A stretch of 64,000 bases of DNA from Pseudomonas mangiferae (GCF_007109405.1 NZ_VJOY01000003.1:248001-312000), one strand, 5' to 3'. Positions 35,329 to 47,365 are shown, counted from the first letter of the stretch. Notes: generated by a model not told the origin, from the sequence alone. Made by a program: numbers and translations.

Positions 35329-35883
35329 ATGCTCAAGCGACTGTTCATCGCCGCCTGCACCCTGCTGTTCACCGCCAACCTGATGGCCGCCGGCAAGCCC
35401 CACGTGCTGTTGACCACCAGCAAGGGGGAGATCGAGATCGAGCTGGACGACGACAAGGCCCCGGTCAGCGTGAAGAACTTCCTCGCCTACGTGGATTCGG
35501 GCTTCTACAACGGCACCGTGTTCCACCGGGTGATCCCCGGCTTCATGATCCAGGGCGGCGGCTTCACCGCCGACATGCAGGAAAAACCCACCCAGGCGTC
35601 GATCAAGAACGAGGCCGACAACGGCCTGCACAACGTGCGCGGCACCCTGGCCATGGCACGCACCCAGGCGAAGGATTCGGCCACCAGCCAGTTCTTCATC
35701 AACCACAAGGACAATGCCTTCCTCGACCACGGCGCCCGCGACTTCGGCTACGCGGTGTTCGGCAAGGTGGTGCGCGGCATGGACGTGGTGGACCAGATCG
35801 CCGGCGTGCCCACCAGCAACCGCGGCATGAACCAGAACGTGCCGCTGCAGCCGGTCACCGTGGTTTCCGCCAAACGCCTCTGA
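35329..35883 (+). CDS. ppiA: Periplasmic cyclophilin-type peptidyl-prolyl isomerase
   Basis: A 184-residue cyclophilin that catalyses cis-trans isomerisation of X-Pro bonds. A signal peptide (cleavage near LMAAGK) places it in the periplasm, unlike cytosolic PpiB. The catalytic stretch [13 protein letters not shown] is intact (Arg and Phe of the active site), as are SATSQFFIN and the [12 protein letters not shown] end. Spacing of 446 bases before the ABC gene includes a 119-base gap after its stop with a hairpin but no U-run. Confidence 0.9.
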   Translation: MLKRLFIAACTLLFTANLMAAGKPHVLLTTSKGEIEIELDDDKAPVSVKNFLAYVDSGFYNGTVFHRVIPGFMIQGGGFTADMQEKPTQASIKNEADNGLHNVRGTLAMARTQAKDSATSQFFINHKDNAFLDHGARDFGYAVFGKVVRGMDVVDQIAGVPTSNRGMNQNVPLQPVTVVSAKRL

Positions 35884-36002
35884 CGCCCCTCGGGTCGATC
35901 GTCCCGCCCGCGCAGGCTTCACCTGCGCGACCGATCCTCTCCGCCGGGCTTTTCGCAACCCCGTGCCGCCCCCGCCGGCGGTACGGCCGGACAGGATTTC
36001 CC

Positions 36003-37835
<1,833 letters not shown>

Positions 37836-37842
37836 CGCCGGC

Positions 37843-38973
37843 TCAGCCGTCCCGGCGGTACGGCAGGGCCTCCCGCGCCTGCTCGGCGTAATGCCGCACG
37901 CCTTCGCGCTCCTGGGCGAGGAATTCGGCCACCGCCGCACGCAGTCCCGGGTGCGCCAGGTAATGCCAAGAGCGGGTCAGCACCGGCTCGAAGCCGCGGA
38001 TCAGCTTGTGTTCGCCCTGGGCGCCGGCGTCGAAGCGCGTCAGGCCCTGGGCGATGGCGTAGTCGATGCCCTGGTAGAAGCAGGTCTCGAAATGCAGGCG
38101 GTCGTATTCCGCCAGGCACCCCCAGTAGCGGCCATAGAGGCTGCCGTCACCCACCAGGGAAAACGCCATCGCCACCGGCAGGGCGCCCTGGCGGGCGAAC
38201 ACCACCCGGATCGCCTCGGGCATGCGCTCCGCCAGCAAGCTGAAGAATGCCCGGGTGAGGTACGGCTCGCGGCCCCGCACGAAATAGGTGTTGGCGTAGC
38301 AGGCGTGGACGAAGTCCCACTCCGCCTCGCTCAGTTCGCGACCCTCGCGCCAGTCGAAGGCCATCCCCTGCCCCGCCACCTGGTCGCGCTCCTTGCGCAT
38401 CTGCTTGCGCTTGCGCGAACTCAGGGTGTCGAGGAAATCCTGGAAATCCCGGTAGCCGCGGTTGTGCCAGTGGAACTGGCAGCCCAGCCGCTCCAGCCAG
38501 CCATTCCGCGACGCCAGCCGAGCGTCCGCCGCCGGGTCGGTGAAGTTGACGTGGAGCCCCGATACGCCCGCCTCGTCCAGGGACTCGGCCCAGCCCGCCA
38601 GCAGCTCGTCCACCGCAGCGGTCTCCCCCAGCAGGCGCGGCCCGCTCACCGGGGAGAACGGCACCGCCGCCAGCAGCTTCGGGTAGTAGGCGATGCCCGC
38701 CCGCTGGCAGGCATCGGCCCAGGCCCAGTCGAACACGTACTCGCCGTAGGAATGCTGCTTCAGGTAGGCCGGCGCGGCGGCCCGCAGGCGGCCATCCGCG
38801 CCCCGCAGCAGCCGGTGAGCCGGGCGCCAGCCCTGGGCGGCGCAGACGCTGCCGCTGTCCTCCAGGGCGGACAGGAAGGCGTGGCGCAGGAAGGGCTGCT
38901 GGGGCGACGGCAACAGGCCGTCCCATTCGCGGGGGTCGAGGTCGGACAGGCGTTGCAGGGTCTGGATCGGCAT
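37843..38973 (-). CDS. FemAB-like/GNAT protein (peptidoglycan-type acyltransferase family)
   Basis: A 376-residue soluble protein of the FemAB-like family (formerly DUF482), with a double GNAT fold. Recognisable parts are LPSPQQPFLRHAFLSALE at the N-terminus, FTDPAADARLASRNGWLERLG, FLDTLSSRKRKQMRKERDQV, and FVRGREPYLTRAFFSLLAERM. Members resemble aminoacyl-tRNA-dependent transferases, but the substrate here is unknown. It is convergent with the ABC exporter, the stops being 7 bases apart. The upstream gap to the porin gene holds the porin terminator. Confidence 0.85.
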   Translation of the reverse strand: MPIQTLQRLSDLDPREWDGLLPSPQQPFLRHAFLSALEDSGSVCAAQGWRPAHRLLRGADGRLRAAAPAYLKQHSYGEYVFDWAWADACQRAGIAYYPKLLAAVPFSPVSGPRLLGETAAVDELLAGWAESLDEAGVSGLHVNFTDPAADARLASRNGWLERLGCQFHWHNRGYRDFQDFLDTLSSRKRKQMRKERDQVAGQGMAFDWREGRELSEAEWDFVHACYANTYFVRGREPYLTRAFFSLLAERMPEAIRVVFARQGALPVAMAFSLVGDGSLYGRYWGCLAEYDRLHFETCFYQGIDYAIAQGLTRFDAGAQGEHKLIRGFEPVLTRSWHYLAHPGLRAAVAEFLAQEREGVRHYAEQAREALPYRRDG

Positions 38974-39141
38974 GGCGAGCAGTCTGGCGCGGGGGCGGGC
39001 CGAAGGGAAGCGTTGCCGAGGAGCGGTTCGCCGGTTGCAGCCGGCAGGCGAATATGGCGCACGCCTGGGTCGCCAAGCCCGAAGGGCTGCGCCAGGTTGG
39101 TCTGCCCGGCAGGCGCCCTCCCCCAGAAAAGGCTGCCCATG

Positions 39142-39165
39142 AAAAAGCCCCGCGCGAGGCGGGGC
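39142..39165 (-). terminator. Intrinsic terminator of the porin gene
   Basis: GCCCCGC-gcgag-GCGGGGC (39147-39165) with five T residues on the minus strand. Confidence 0.85.
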
Positions 39166-39190
39166 AAACGACTACAGGCGCTCTGCTTTG

Positions 39191-40531
39191 TTAGAAGACG
39201 TACTGGGCGCGGACGATGAAGCCATCTCCGTCGTCGTCGCCGGTCCGCACACTGTTCACCGCGTTGAAGACCTTGTCGGTCTTCGCCTTGACGTAGCTGG
39301 CGCTGAGCTTCACCGCCTCGGTGGCGTACCAGTTCACGCCCAGGTTGTGCACCTTGGCTTCGCCGTCGCCGACGTCGCGGGTGGCGCTGGCGGCCACGAT
39401 GTTCTTGTCGTCCACCGACAGGCTGTCGAAGCGGTAGAACAGCTCCCAGGCGCCGATCTGCTTGTTCTCCGGCTTGATCGCGTCGAAGCGGCCGACCTTG
39501 TAGCCACGGGCCTCGCCGGTCAGGGTGTAGGCCACCTGAGCGTAGTAACCGTCGCCCTTGATGTCGTGGTAGGCGTCGCTGTCCGACTTGAGCTTGCGCT
39601 TGATGTACTCGCCCTGCACCGACAGCGGGCCCATGGCCCAGGCGCCTTCCAGGCCCCAGGCGGTGTCGTCGTCGTAGGAGCCGGACGGCGAGTTGTTGGC
39701 GCCACCGAACACCGGGCGGTTGCCGTTGCTGCCGGCATCGTTGCCGCCCAGGGTCTCCACGCCGCGAATGCCCAGGCGGGAGCGGAAGCGGGCGTCGAAG
39801 CTGGCATCGGACACGTCGCGACGGGCGAAGCTGGCGCCGACGTGCAGGACGTTGCCGGCCTCGTGCATCGGGGCGAACACGCCGCGGGCGTTGAACTGCT
39901 TGATGCTGTCGCCGTCGTCGTCGTTGTTGTCCTTGCTGCTCAGGCTGGTGGAGACGTAGCCCGAGTCACCCAGCAGGGCCAGGGCCTGGATGCCCATGCC
40001 GTTCTGGTGGGAGTTGGCCCAGTCGATCAGGTCGTAGGCGGCGTTGCGCTCCAGGGCGGTCACCCACTTGGAGCTGGTGGCCTTCTCCAGGCCGAAGTCC
40101 GGGTCGAAGCGGCCCACCTTGATGGACAGCGGCGCGAAGCCGTTGTAGCTGATGGACGCTTCGTCGAAGTAGCCGTCGTCGGAGCTGCCGGAGTTGTGGG
40201 ACAGGTCGTAGTTGATGATGTACGCCCAGTCGGTGAAGGCCACCCCGGAGATCTCCAGGAAGGCGCGGCGGAAGTAGGCGGCATCGGCGGTGTCGCCGTT
40301 GCGGGTGTAGATGCCATCGAAGCGGCTGTAGTCCGCCTGCAGGCGGCCGCCGATCTTGAACCCGAACTGCTTGTCGGTGGTGGCCACTTCCAGACCGCCC
40401 TTGGTCTTGACCACGATATCAGCGCCATCGGTGGTGACGGTGCCGGCGAACGCCTGGGCGGAAATGGCCAGGGCCAGCGCGCTGCCGGCGAAGCCGACCT
40501 TCACCCCACGGAAACTGTGCTTACGACGCAT
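39191..40531 (-). CDS. Phosphate/pyrophosphate-selective porin of the OprO/OprP family
   Basis: A 446-residue outer-membrane porin. The signal peptide ends at AQAFA-GTV. The mature start resembles OprP/OprO ([21 protein letters not shown]). [25 protein letters not shown] and [17 protein letters not shown] are characteristic, and the C-terminus ends in Phe. Such trimers pass phosphate or polyphosphate across the outer membrane. A weak Pho-box-like repeat lies about 105 bases upstream (40634-40651), fitting control by PhoB. Which of the two selectivities applies cannot be told. It has a good terminator. Confidence 0.9.
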   Translation of the reverse strand: MRRKHSFRGVKVGFAGSALALAISAQAFAGTVTTDGADIVVKTKGGLEVATTDKQFGFKIGGRLQADYSRFDGIYTRNGDTADAAYFRRAFLEISGVAFTDWAYIINYDLSHNSGSSDDGYFDEASISYNGFAPLSIKVGRFDPDFGLEKATSSKWVTALERNAAYDLIDWANSHQNGMGIQALALLGDSGYVSTSLSSKDNNDDDGDSIKQFNARGVFAPMHEAGNVLHVGASFARRDVSDASFDARFRSRLGIRGVETLGGNDAGSNGNRPVFGGANNSPSGSYDDDTAWGLEGAWAMGPLSVQGEYIKRKLKSDSDAYHDIKGDGYYAQVAYTLTGEARGYKVGRFDAIKPENKQIGAWELFYRFDSLSVDDKNIVAASATRDVGDGEAKVHNLGVNWYATEAVKLSASYVKAKTDKVFNAVNSVRTGDDDGDGFIVRAQYVF

Positions 40532-40633
40532 CGAAGGATTCCCCTTAGTCTTGGCAGAAAGGCACGCGAGCCGGGGGCTCGCTGGTGCTGGGGGAATCTT
40601 GGCGAGGGTCTGTGTCAGCGCCGTTGCCGTTCC

Positions 40634-40651
40634 ATAAAGGTTTGATTACAG
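40634..40651 (-). promoter_or_regulatory. Possible Pho box
   Basis: On the minus strand CTGTAAT (40645-40651), a four-base spacer and CCTTTAT (40634-40640) follow the 11-base periodicity of PhoB boxes. The first half matches the CTGTCAT consensus in 6 of 7 positions, but the second in only 4 of 7. Confidence 0.3.
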
Positions 40652-40772
40652 GGGAACTTTTCCGTTGGCCCGGGTCGCGCCGCTGATGCCGGGCGATTCA
40701 CGGGACGAACCTTGCTGGCGGGAGCCCGGTGCCAGGGCCATAGTCCCCCGACACAACCGGAGAGACGAGGCC

Positions 40773-42890
40773 ATGACCCAGTCCGCCACCACCTCACACT
40801 ACCGTGCCTGTCACCTTTGCGAGGCCCTTTGCGGCCTGGCCATCGAAACCGCCACCGAGCCCGACGGCAGCACCCGCATCCTGTCCATCAAGGGCGATCC
40901 CCTGGACGGCTTCAGCCGTGGCCATATCTGCCCGAAGGCGGTGGCCCTGCAGGACATCCAGGACGACCCCGACCGGCTGCGCCAGCCCATGCGGCGCATC
41001 GGCGACCACTGGGAAGCCATCGGCTGGGACGATGCCTTCGCCCTGGCGGCCGAGCGCCTGGCGGACCTCCAGGCGCGTCACGGGCGCGACACCGTGGCGA
41101 TCTACCAGGGCAACCCCAGCGTGCACAACTACGGGCTGATGACCCACGCCAACTATTTCCTCGGCCTGCTGAAGACCCGCAACCGCTACTCCGCCACCTC
41201 CGTGGACCAGTTGCCCCACCACCTGGTCAGCCAGCAGATGTACGGCCATGGCCTGCTGATCCCCATCCCGGACATCGATCACACCGATTTCATGCTGATC
41301 CTCGGCGGCAATCCGCTGGCGTCCAATGGCAGCCTGATGACGGTGCCGGACGTGGCGAAGCGCCTGAAGGCGCTGCAGGCCCGGGGCGGGCGCCTGGTAG
41401 TGGTGGACCCGCGGCGCAGCGAGACCGCCCAGGTGGCCGACCAGCACCTGTTCGTCCGCCCCGGGGAAGACGCGGCCCTGCTGCTGGGCGTGCTCGCCAC
41501 CCTGTTCGCGGAAGGCCTGGTGCGCCCGGGCCCGTTGCCGGTAGACGGCCTGGATGCGGTGCGCGACGCCGTCGCGCCCTTCCCCGCCGACGCCATGGCG
41601 CCGCGCTGCGGGGTCGAGGCCGAGACGATCCGCCAGCTGGCCCGGGACTTCGCTGCCGCACCGCGGGCGGTGTGCTATGGACGCATGGGCGTTTCCACCC
41701 AGGCCTTCGGCAGCCTCTGCCAGTGGCTGATCCAGCTGATCAACCTGGTTACCGGCAACCTGGACCGGCCCGGCGGCACCCTCTGCACCCAGCCGGCGGT
41801 GGACCTGGTGGGCAGCACCGGGGGCGGTCACTTCGACCGCTGGCGCAGCCGCGTCTCGGGGCTTCCGGAATACGGCGGCGAGCTGCCGGTGGCGGCCCTG
41901 GCGGAGGAGATGCGGGTCGAGGGCGACGGCCAGGTCCATGCCCTGATCACCGTGGCCGGCAATCCGGTGCTCTCCACGCCCAACGGGCGCCAACTGGAGC
42001 ACGCGCTGAAGGGCCTGTCGTTCCAGTTGGCGGTGGACTTCTACATCAACGAGACCACCCGCTCTGCCGACCTGATCCTGCCGCCCACCGCGCCCCTGGA
42101 ACACGATCACTACGACACCACGTTCAACCTGTTCGCGGTGCGCAACGTCACCCGCTTCAACGAGCCGGTCCTCGCCCGGCCGGAGTGCGCGCTTCACGAC
42201 TGGGAAATCTTCGTCGGCCTCGCCGAGGCGTTCGCCGCCCGCACCGGCGTCCCGCTGAAACCCACGGTGCCGCCCCACGTGCTGATCGACATGGGCCTGC
42301 GTGCCGGCCCCTATGGTGACCGCCACGCCCTGGGGCTCAGCGTGGAGGTCCTGCGCGCCCATCCCCACGGTCTCGACCTGGGGCCGTTGGCGCCGAACCT
42401 GGCGGAGCGCCTGAAGACCCCGGAGCGGCGCATTCAGGCCGCGCCGCCCCTGCTGCTGGCCGACCTGGCGCGGTTCGCCGAAACGCCCGCCCTGCCCGAC
42501 GGCGCCTTACTGCTGATCGGCCGGCGCCACGTGCGCAGCAACAATTCCTGGATGCACAACTATCACCGGCTGGTGAAGGGCAAGCCCCGCCACCAGTTGC
42601 TGATGCACCCGGCGGACCTTGCCCGGCGCGGGCTGCAGGACGGTCAGCGGGTACGGGTGCGGTCGCGGGTCGGCAGCCTGGAGATCGAGGTGGCCGCCAG
42701 CGAGGACATGATGCCGGGCGTGGTCAGCCTGCCCCACGGCTGGGGCCATGGGCGAGCCGGCGTTCGCCTGCAGGTGGCCAGTCGCCAGCCGGGGGCCAGC
42801 GCCAATGACCTCACCGACGAGCGCCGGCTCGACGGCCTATCCGGGAACGCCGCGCTGAACGGGGTGCCGGTGAAAGTGGAGGCCGCCTGA
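40773..42890 (+). CDS. Molybdopterin oxidoreductase, formate-dehydrogenase-like
   Basis: A 705-residue bis-MGD molybdoenzyme. An N-terminal [4Fe-4S] motif has Cys13, Cys16, Cys20 and Cys53 (ACHLCEALCGL, then HICPKA). The body has pterin-binding motifs LILGGNPLASNG, VVVDPRRSETA and GNPVLSTPNG, and a C-terminal MopB domain with SLPHGWGHGR. It has no Tat signal, so it is cytoplasmic, and no partner subunit is adjacent. The expected metal-ligand region reads YSATSVDQLP without Sec or Cys; the catalytic activity is not known. It is divergent from the porin gene, and the grxD gene follows. Confidence 0.87.
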   Translation: MTQSATTSHYRACHLCEALCGLAIETATEPDGSTRILSIKGDPLDGFSRGHICPKAVALQDIQDDPDRLRQPMRRIGDHWEAIGWDDAFALAAERLADLQARHGRDTVAIYQGNPSVHNYGLMTHANYFLGLLKTRNRYSATSVDQLPHHLVSQQMYGHGLLIPIPDIDHTDFMLILGGNPLASNGSLMTVPDVAKRLKALQARGGRLVVVDPRRSETAQVADQHLFVRPGEDAALLLGVLATLFAEGLVRPGPLPVDGLDAVRDAVAPFPADAMAPRCGVEAETIRQLARDFAAAPRAVCYGRMGVSTQAFGSLCQWLIQLINLVTGNLDRPGGTLCTQPAVDLVGSTGGGHFDRWRSRVSGLPEYGGELPVAALAEEMRVEGDGQVHALITVAGNPVLSTPNGRQLEHALKGLSFQLAVDFYINETTRSADLILPPTAPLEHDHYDTTFNLFAVRNVTRFNEPVLARPECALHDWEIFVGLAEAFAARTGVPLKPTVPPHVLIDMGLRAGPYGDRHALGLSVEVLRAHPHGLDLGPLAPNLAERLKTPERRIQAAPPLLLADLARFAETPALPDGALLLIGRRHVRSNNSWMHNYHRLVKGKPRHQLLMHPADLARRGLQDGQRVRVRSRVGSLEIEVAASEDMMPGVVSLPHGWGHGRAGVRLQVASRQPGASANDLTDERRLDGLSGNAALNGVPVKVEAA

Positions 42891-42997
42891 GGGCGGCCGG
42901 CGCACGCCCCAGTGACCGAGCGCGGCACTCGGCTTTCCGTTACAATGCCGGCCACCGTGCCGACGCCGAGTCGGGTCAGTCCAGCCGAGGTATACCC

Positions 42998-43324
42998 ATG
43001 GATATCATCGAAACCATCAAAGAGCAGATCGCCAACAACACCGTGCTGCTCTACATGAAAGGCTCGCCGAACGCCCCGCAGTGCGGCTTCTCGGCCCGTG
43101 CCGCCCAGGCGGTCATGGCGTGCGGCGAGAAGTTCGCCTACGTCGACATCCTGCAGAACCCGGAAATCCGCGCCAACCTGCCCAAGTACGCCAACTGGCC
43201 GACCTTCCCCCAGCTGTGGGTAGGTGGCGAACTGGTCGGTGGCAGCGACATCATGGCCGAGCTGTTCGAGAAAGGTGAGCTGCAGGACCTCATCAAGTCC
43301 GCCGTGCAGAAGACCGACGCCTGA
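42998..43324 (+). CDS. grxD: Monothiol glutaredoxin Grx4
   Basis: A 108-residue monothiol glutaredoxin with the active-site CGFS (Cys29). It carries the glutathione-binding features ILQNPEIRANLPKYANWPTFPQLWV and GGSDIMAELFE. Grx4 proteins bind a shared [2Fe-2S] cluster and deliver it to targets. The neighbours bfr and bfd match a role in iron handling. It ends in a bidirectional terminator shared with bfr. Confidence 0.95.
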   Translation: MDIIETIKEQIANNTVLLYMKGSPNAPQCGFSARAAQAVMACGEKFAYVDILQNPEIRANLPKYANWPTFPQLWVGGELVGGSDIMAELFEKGELQDLIKSAVQKTDA

Positions 43325-43342
43325 ATCCGGTTCGGCGAAACG

Positions 43343-43370
43343 AAAAAAGCCCCGCGATGCGGGGCTTTTT
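43343..43370. terminator. Bidirectional intrinsic terminator
   Basis: AAAAAAGCCCCGC-gat-GCGGGGCTTTTT (43343-43370) separates grxD from the convergent bfr. Confidence 0.92.
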
Positions 43371-43385
43371 CATGACCGGTATCGG

Positions 43386-43856
43386 TCAGTCTTCCATCTG
43401 CGACTGCAGGTAGTTCTGCAGGCCGACCTTGTCGATCAGGCCCAGCTGGGTCTCCAGCCAGTCGATGTGCTCTTCCTCGGACTCGAGGATGTCTTCCAGC
43501 AGCTCGCGGCTCGCGTAGTCGCCGACGCTCTCACAATAGGCAATGGCCGCGCGCAGGTCCGGGATGCCCTTGTGCTCCAGGCGCAGGTCGCACTCCAGCA
43601 TCTCCTTGGTGTTCTCGCCGATCAGCAGGCGCCCGAGCTCCTGCAGGTTCGGCAGCCCTTCGAGGAAGAGGATGCGCTTGATCAGCTTGTCCGCATGCTT
43701 CATCTCGTCGATGGACTCGTGGTACTCGTGCTCGCCGAGTTTCTTCAGGCCCCAATCCTGGTACATCCGCGCGTGCAGGAAGTACTGATTGATCGCGACC
43801 AGCTCGTTGCCGAGGATTTTGTTGAGATGCTGGATGACTTGCTTGTCGCCTTTCAT
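43386..43856 (-). CDS. bfr: Bacterioferritin
   Basis: A 156-residue iron-storage protein that forms a 24-subunit shell with heme. All ferroxidase ligands are present in place: Glu18, Glu51, His54, Glu94, Glu127 and His130. Met52, the heme ligand, is also present, so this is a true bacterioferritin (BfrB-like) rather than a ferritin. The start at 43856 was chosen to match the family N-terminus [13 protein letters not shown]. It precedes no other gene in its transcript. The adjacent bfd encodes its electron donor. Confidence 0.96.
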   Translation of the reverse strand: MKGDKQVIQHLNKILGNELVAINQYFLHARMYQDWGLKKLGEHEYHESIDEMKHADKLIKRILFLEGLPNLQELGRLLIGENTKEMLECDLRLEHKGIPDLRAAIAYCESVGDYASRELLEDILESEEEHIDWLETQLGLIDKVGLQNYLQSQMED

Positions 43857-44019
43857 GCTGAGGTCCTGCCACGGTCGAATTTGGGTGTTCGAGCGGATTC
43901 TGGCCGCAGGGAAACCCCGTGTCAAACCTAAGTTATTGAAATATAAACGAATTTAAATCTGAATACGAATGTTTTTGTTCCGCGACTCGGCGCTAACGCT
44001 TTGAATTCAGACATAAAAA

Positions 44020-44040
44020 AACCGGACTCGAGGTCCGGTT
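44020..44040 (-). terminator. Intrinsic terminator of bfd
   Basis: AACCGGAC-tcgag-GTCCGGTT followed on the minus strand by T residues (from about 44014). Confidence 0.88.
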
Positions 44041-44058
44041 CTCTGGAAAAGCGGGAAA

Positions 44059-44274
44059 TCAGGCGGCGACGAAATTCGCCGGATACGCCAGCGAAACCTG
44101 GCTCTGCATGTCGCTGAGGGTTTCGCGTACCACCTGCTTGGCGACGCAGGCGCATTTGCCACACTGGGTACCGACCCCGAGGGTCTCGCGCACGTCACGG
44201 TAGCTGCAGCAGCCCTCGTAGATCGCGTCGCGGATCTGGCCGTCGGTGACACCCTGGCAAAGACACACATACAT
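44059..44274 (-). CDS. bfd: Bacterioferritin-associated ferredoxin
   Basis: A 71-residue [2Fe-2S] protein that passes electrons to bacterioferritin to release stored iron. The four cluster cysteines are at residues 4, 6, 38 and 41 (MYVCLCQG and TQCGKCAC), exactly as in known Bfd. An alternative start three codons upstream is rejected because the family begins MYVCLC. A Fur box lies 44 bases upstream (44318-44336), fitting induction in iron starvation. It is divergent from the peroxiredoxin gene. Confidence 0.95.
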   Translation of the reverse strand: MYVCLCQGVTDGQIRDAIYEGCCSYRDVRETLGVGTQCGKCACVAKQVVRETLSDMQSQVSLAYPANFVAA

Positions 44275-44317
44275 ACTCAGCAACCCTCGGCAGGTGGGCA
44301 GTGCGAGGGATACTAAT

Positions 44318-44336
44318 AGTAATGAGAATGATTGTC
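44318..44336. promoter_or_regulatory. Fur box
   Basis: The 19 bases agtaatgagaatgattgtc match the Fur consensus in 14 of 19 positions. They lie 44 bases upstream of bfd and about 180 bases upstream of the peroxiredoxin start. Control of bfd is the most likely target. Confidence 0.7.
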
Positions 44337-44514
44337 AAAGCTCGATCCACGCCCGTTTTATCCCTCCAGGACTCCCGAAAAGCCCACGGGGACCAGCAAT
44401 CAACGGCGTCTGCGGCGGCCGGCAGGCACGCGGTGTATCATGTCGCCCCCAGGGACGCCGACGGACGGCAAGGCCCGCCGCGGCGTCTCCCTCATCGACA
44501 CTAGGAGAAATGGA

Positions 44515-45117
44515 ATGAGCGTACTCGTAGGCAAGAAGGCCCCGGATTTCGAAGTCGCCGCGGTGCTGGGCAACGGCGAGATCGTCGAAAACTTCAGCCT
44601 GTCGTCGGCCATCAAGGGCAAATACGGCCTGGTGTTCTTCTACCCGCTGGACTTCACCTTCGTCTGCCCGTCCGAACTGATCGCCCTGGACCGCCGCATC
44701 CCCGACTTCCAGGCGCGCAACGTGGAAGTGATCGGCGTGTCCATCGACTCCCACTTCAGCCACAACGCCTGGCGCAACACCCCGGTGGAAAAAGGCGGCA
44801 TCGGCCCGGTCAAGTACACCCTGGCGGCTGACGTCAAGCACGAGATCGCCAAGGCCTACGACGTGGAATCCGAAGGCGGCGTGGCGTTCCGCGGCGCGTT
44901 CCTGATCGACACCCAGGGCGTGGTCCGCTCGCAGATCGTCAACGACCTGCCCCTGGGCCGCAACATGGACGAGCTGCTGCGCCTGGTGGATGCTCTGCAG
45001 TTCACCGAAGAGCACGGCGAAGTCTGCCCGGCCAACTGGAAGAAAGGCGACAAGGGCATGACCGCCTCGCCGGAAGGCGTCGCCCAGTACCTGTCGGAAA
45101 ACGCCGCCAACCTGTAA
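44515..45117 (+). CDS. 2-Cys peroxiredoxin (AhpC/Prx1 type)
   Basis: A 200-residue peroxiredoxin reducing hydrogen peroxide and organic peroxides. The peroxidatic Cys51 (FVCPSE) and resolving Cys171 (EVCPANW) are in place, with the Thr and Arg of the active site. GGIG is present, as in sensitive Prx1-type enzymes. The AGGAGAAA ribosome site lies before the ATG at 44515; a longer upstream frame is non-coding. It is divergent from bfd across the Fur box, joining peroxide defence to iron release. A strong terminator follows. Confidence 0.94.
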   Translation: MSVLVGKKAPDFEVAAVLGNGEIVENFSLSSAIKGKYGLVFFYPLDFTFVCPSELIALDRRIPDFQARNVEVIGVSIDSHFSHNAWRNTPVEKGGIGPVKYTLAADVKHEIAKAYDVESEGGVAFRGAFLIDTQGVVRSQIVNDLPLGRNMDELLRLVDALQFTEEHGEVCPANWKKGDKGMTASPEGVAQYLSENAANL

Positions 45118-45134
45118 CCGGGGCGGCGTGAACG

Positions 45135-45167
45135 AAAAAGCCCGTGTCGCAGGACACGGGCTTTTTT
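45135..45167 (+). terminator. Intrinsic terminator
   Basis: AAAAAGCCCGTGTC-gcag-GACACGGGCTTTTTT ends the peroxiredoxin gene and can also act on the convergent glycosyltransferase gene. Confidence 0.92.
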
Positions 45168-45184
45168 CATGGGGCGGCGCGCGC

Positions 45185-46039
45185 TCACCAGAACTTCAGT
45201 TTCTTCCACCAGTGCTTGGGCCGGGTGACCCGGTTGCCGGTGTAGCCCTTCTGGGAGTATTTGGGAAACTCGCCGAACACCGGCCGGGCGCGGTAGTTCT
45301 CCAGGGAATAGCCGTTGGCCAGGGCTTCTTCGTAGTAGCGCTCGAACAGCGCCTGCAGGTCCTGCCGCGGGTGGGGCATCACCTCGCCGTCGAACCAGTG
45401 CTTCTTGCCTTCCCGGGCGAGGCGAGGGAAGGAAATCCGGTGGGAGAACTGGGTGCCCATGTCGGAATAGTGAAGGATCTTGATCTGCTCCACCGACGCG
45501 TCCTCGCCATCGATGTTGTTGTACTGGGTATCGAACGGCTGGATGACCGCGGTGTTTTCCTTGTAGTAGCGCTTGAGGGTCTGGTGGCTCTCCGGCTTGC
45601 CCTTGAGCGCCTCGATGGGCGGCAGGTGGCGCTCGGCGCCCTGGCAGTCCCACATGGACACGCAGAAGCGCCAGGACTCTTCGCCCCCCTTGGCCATCAC
45701 CACCTTGCCGGGCTCGAACGGGGTGTTCCACAGCTCGGCCAGGTCGCTCAGCACGATCATGTCCGTGTCCATATAGATCGCCTTGCCCTGGTAGTCGCAG
45801 AACGCCGGGATGCCCCAGCGGAACGCCGAGAAAGGCGTGGTCCAGGCCTCGGTGCGCCAGCCCAGCTGCTGCTGGGGGTCGGAGTACCAGAAGCTCTGGG
45901 GGTCCCGGGAGAGCTGCATCCAGTGGATGTCCACCGGCATCGAGGTGTGTTTGCGGATGCTGTAGTCCAGCACCATCATCTGTTCGAGGTCGCAGTCGTT
46001 GGGGTCGCAGCCGACGAAGACCTTGATCGCGTCCTGCAT
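45185..46039 (-). CDS. Glycosyltransferase-like protein (GT-A fold)
   Basis: A 284-residue cytoplasmic protein with a GT-A fold. The metal/nucleotide-sugar DxD motif is AIYMDTDMIVL, near residue 90. FVGCDPND at the N-terminus, FSAFRWGIPAFCDYQGKAIY and the NTAVIQPFDTQYNN region are typical of sugar-nucleotide transferases related to GT8. The C-terminus is rich in Lys and Trp and may contact membranes or nucleic acid. The acceptor is unknown. It is downstream of speE on the same strand but with a gap of 148 bases. Confidence 0.78.
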   Translation of the reverse strand: MQDAIKVFVGCDPNDCDLEQMMVLDYSIRKHTSMPVDIHWMQLSRDPQSFWYSDPQQQLGWRTEAWTTPFSAFRWGIPAFCDYQGKAIYMDTDMIVLSDLAELWNTPFEPGKVVMAKGGEESWRFCVSMWDCQGAERHLPPIEALKGKPESHQTLKRYYKENTAVIQPFDTQYNNIDGEDASVEQIKILHYSDMGTQFSHRISFPRLAREGKKHWFDGEVMPHPRQDLQALFERYYEEALANGYSLENYRARPVFGEFPKYSQKGYTGNRVTRPKHWWKKLKFW

Positions 46040-46187
46040 GGAGGGGGTTCCTGCGCAACGCCAGCGGCCGACGGGACCGCGGGCGGAAGGTGAGAGGGGA
46101 TGCCGCCCGGCAGGGCGGCGATGGGCGCACGCTAAGGGCTGGCGGTGGATTGATCAAGCCCCTGGGGCGATCCACCGCAGCGGCGGC

Positions 46188-47048
<861 letters not shown>

Positions 47049-47170
47049 GGCAGCCTCTCAAGCGAAAGCGGGCGGCAACGCGCGGCGGCGTCGTCGAGAA
47101 AGGCGCGCATTCTACGCGGCGCGGCGTGCGAGGTGGAACCCGCGCCACGCCCGATAACCGGGGCGCTGGC

Positions 47171-47365
47171 TCAGACGCGCATGGCGCCGGACCGCGGCCC
47201 GGCGATGGCCCAGATGATCAGCCCCAGCACCGGCAGGCAGAGGATCAGCAGCACCCAGAGAATCTTCGGCCCGGGCTCGGCCCCACTGCGCATCACGTGG
47301 ATGATCGCCCAGATATCCAGGGCCAGGATGATCAGGCTGGCCAGACCGCTCAACAGCGAACCCAT
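47171..47365 (-). CDS. Small membrane protein, PLDc_N-like
   Basis: A 64-residue protein with two membrane segments (about residues 5-24 and 34-54) joined by the GPKILWVLLILCLPVLG motif of the PLD-nuclease N-terminal domain family, which also occurs alone in small proteins. The function is unknown. It starts at ATG 47365 and lies 122 bases upstream of speE on the same strand. Confidence 0.82.
   Translation of the reverse strand: MGSLLSGLASLIILALDIWAIIHVMRSGAEPGPKILWVLLILCLPVLGLIIWAIAGPRSGAMRV

Noticed and set aside
35910-35928. GCGCAGG-cttca-CCTGCGC hairpin between ppiA and the ABC gene considered as a terminator
   Set aside because: No T-run on either strand; may be a chance or REP-like palindrome.
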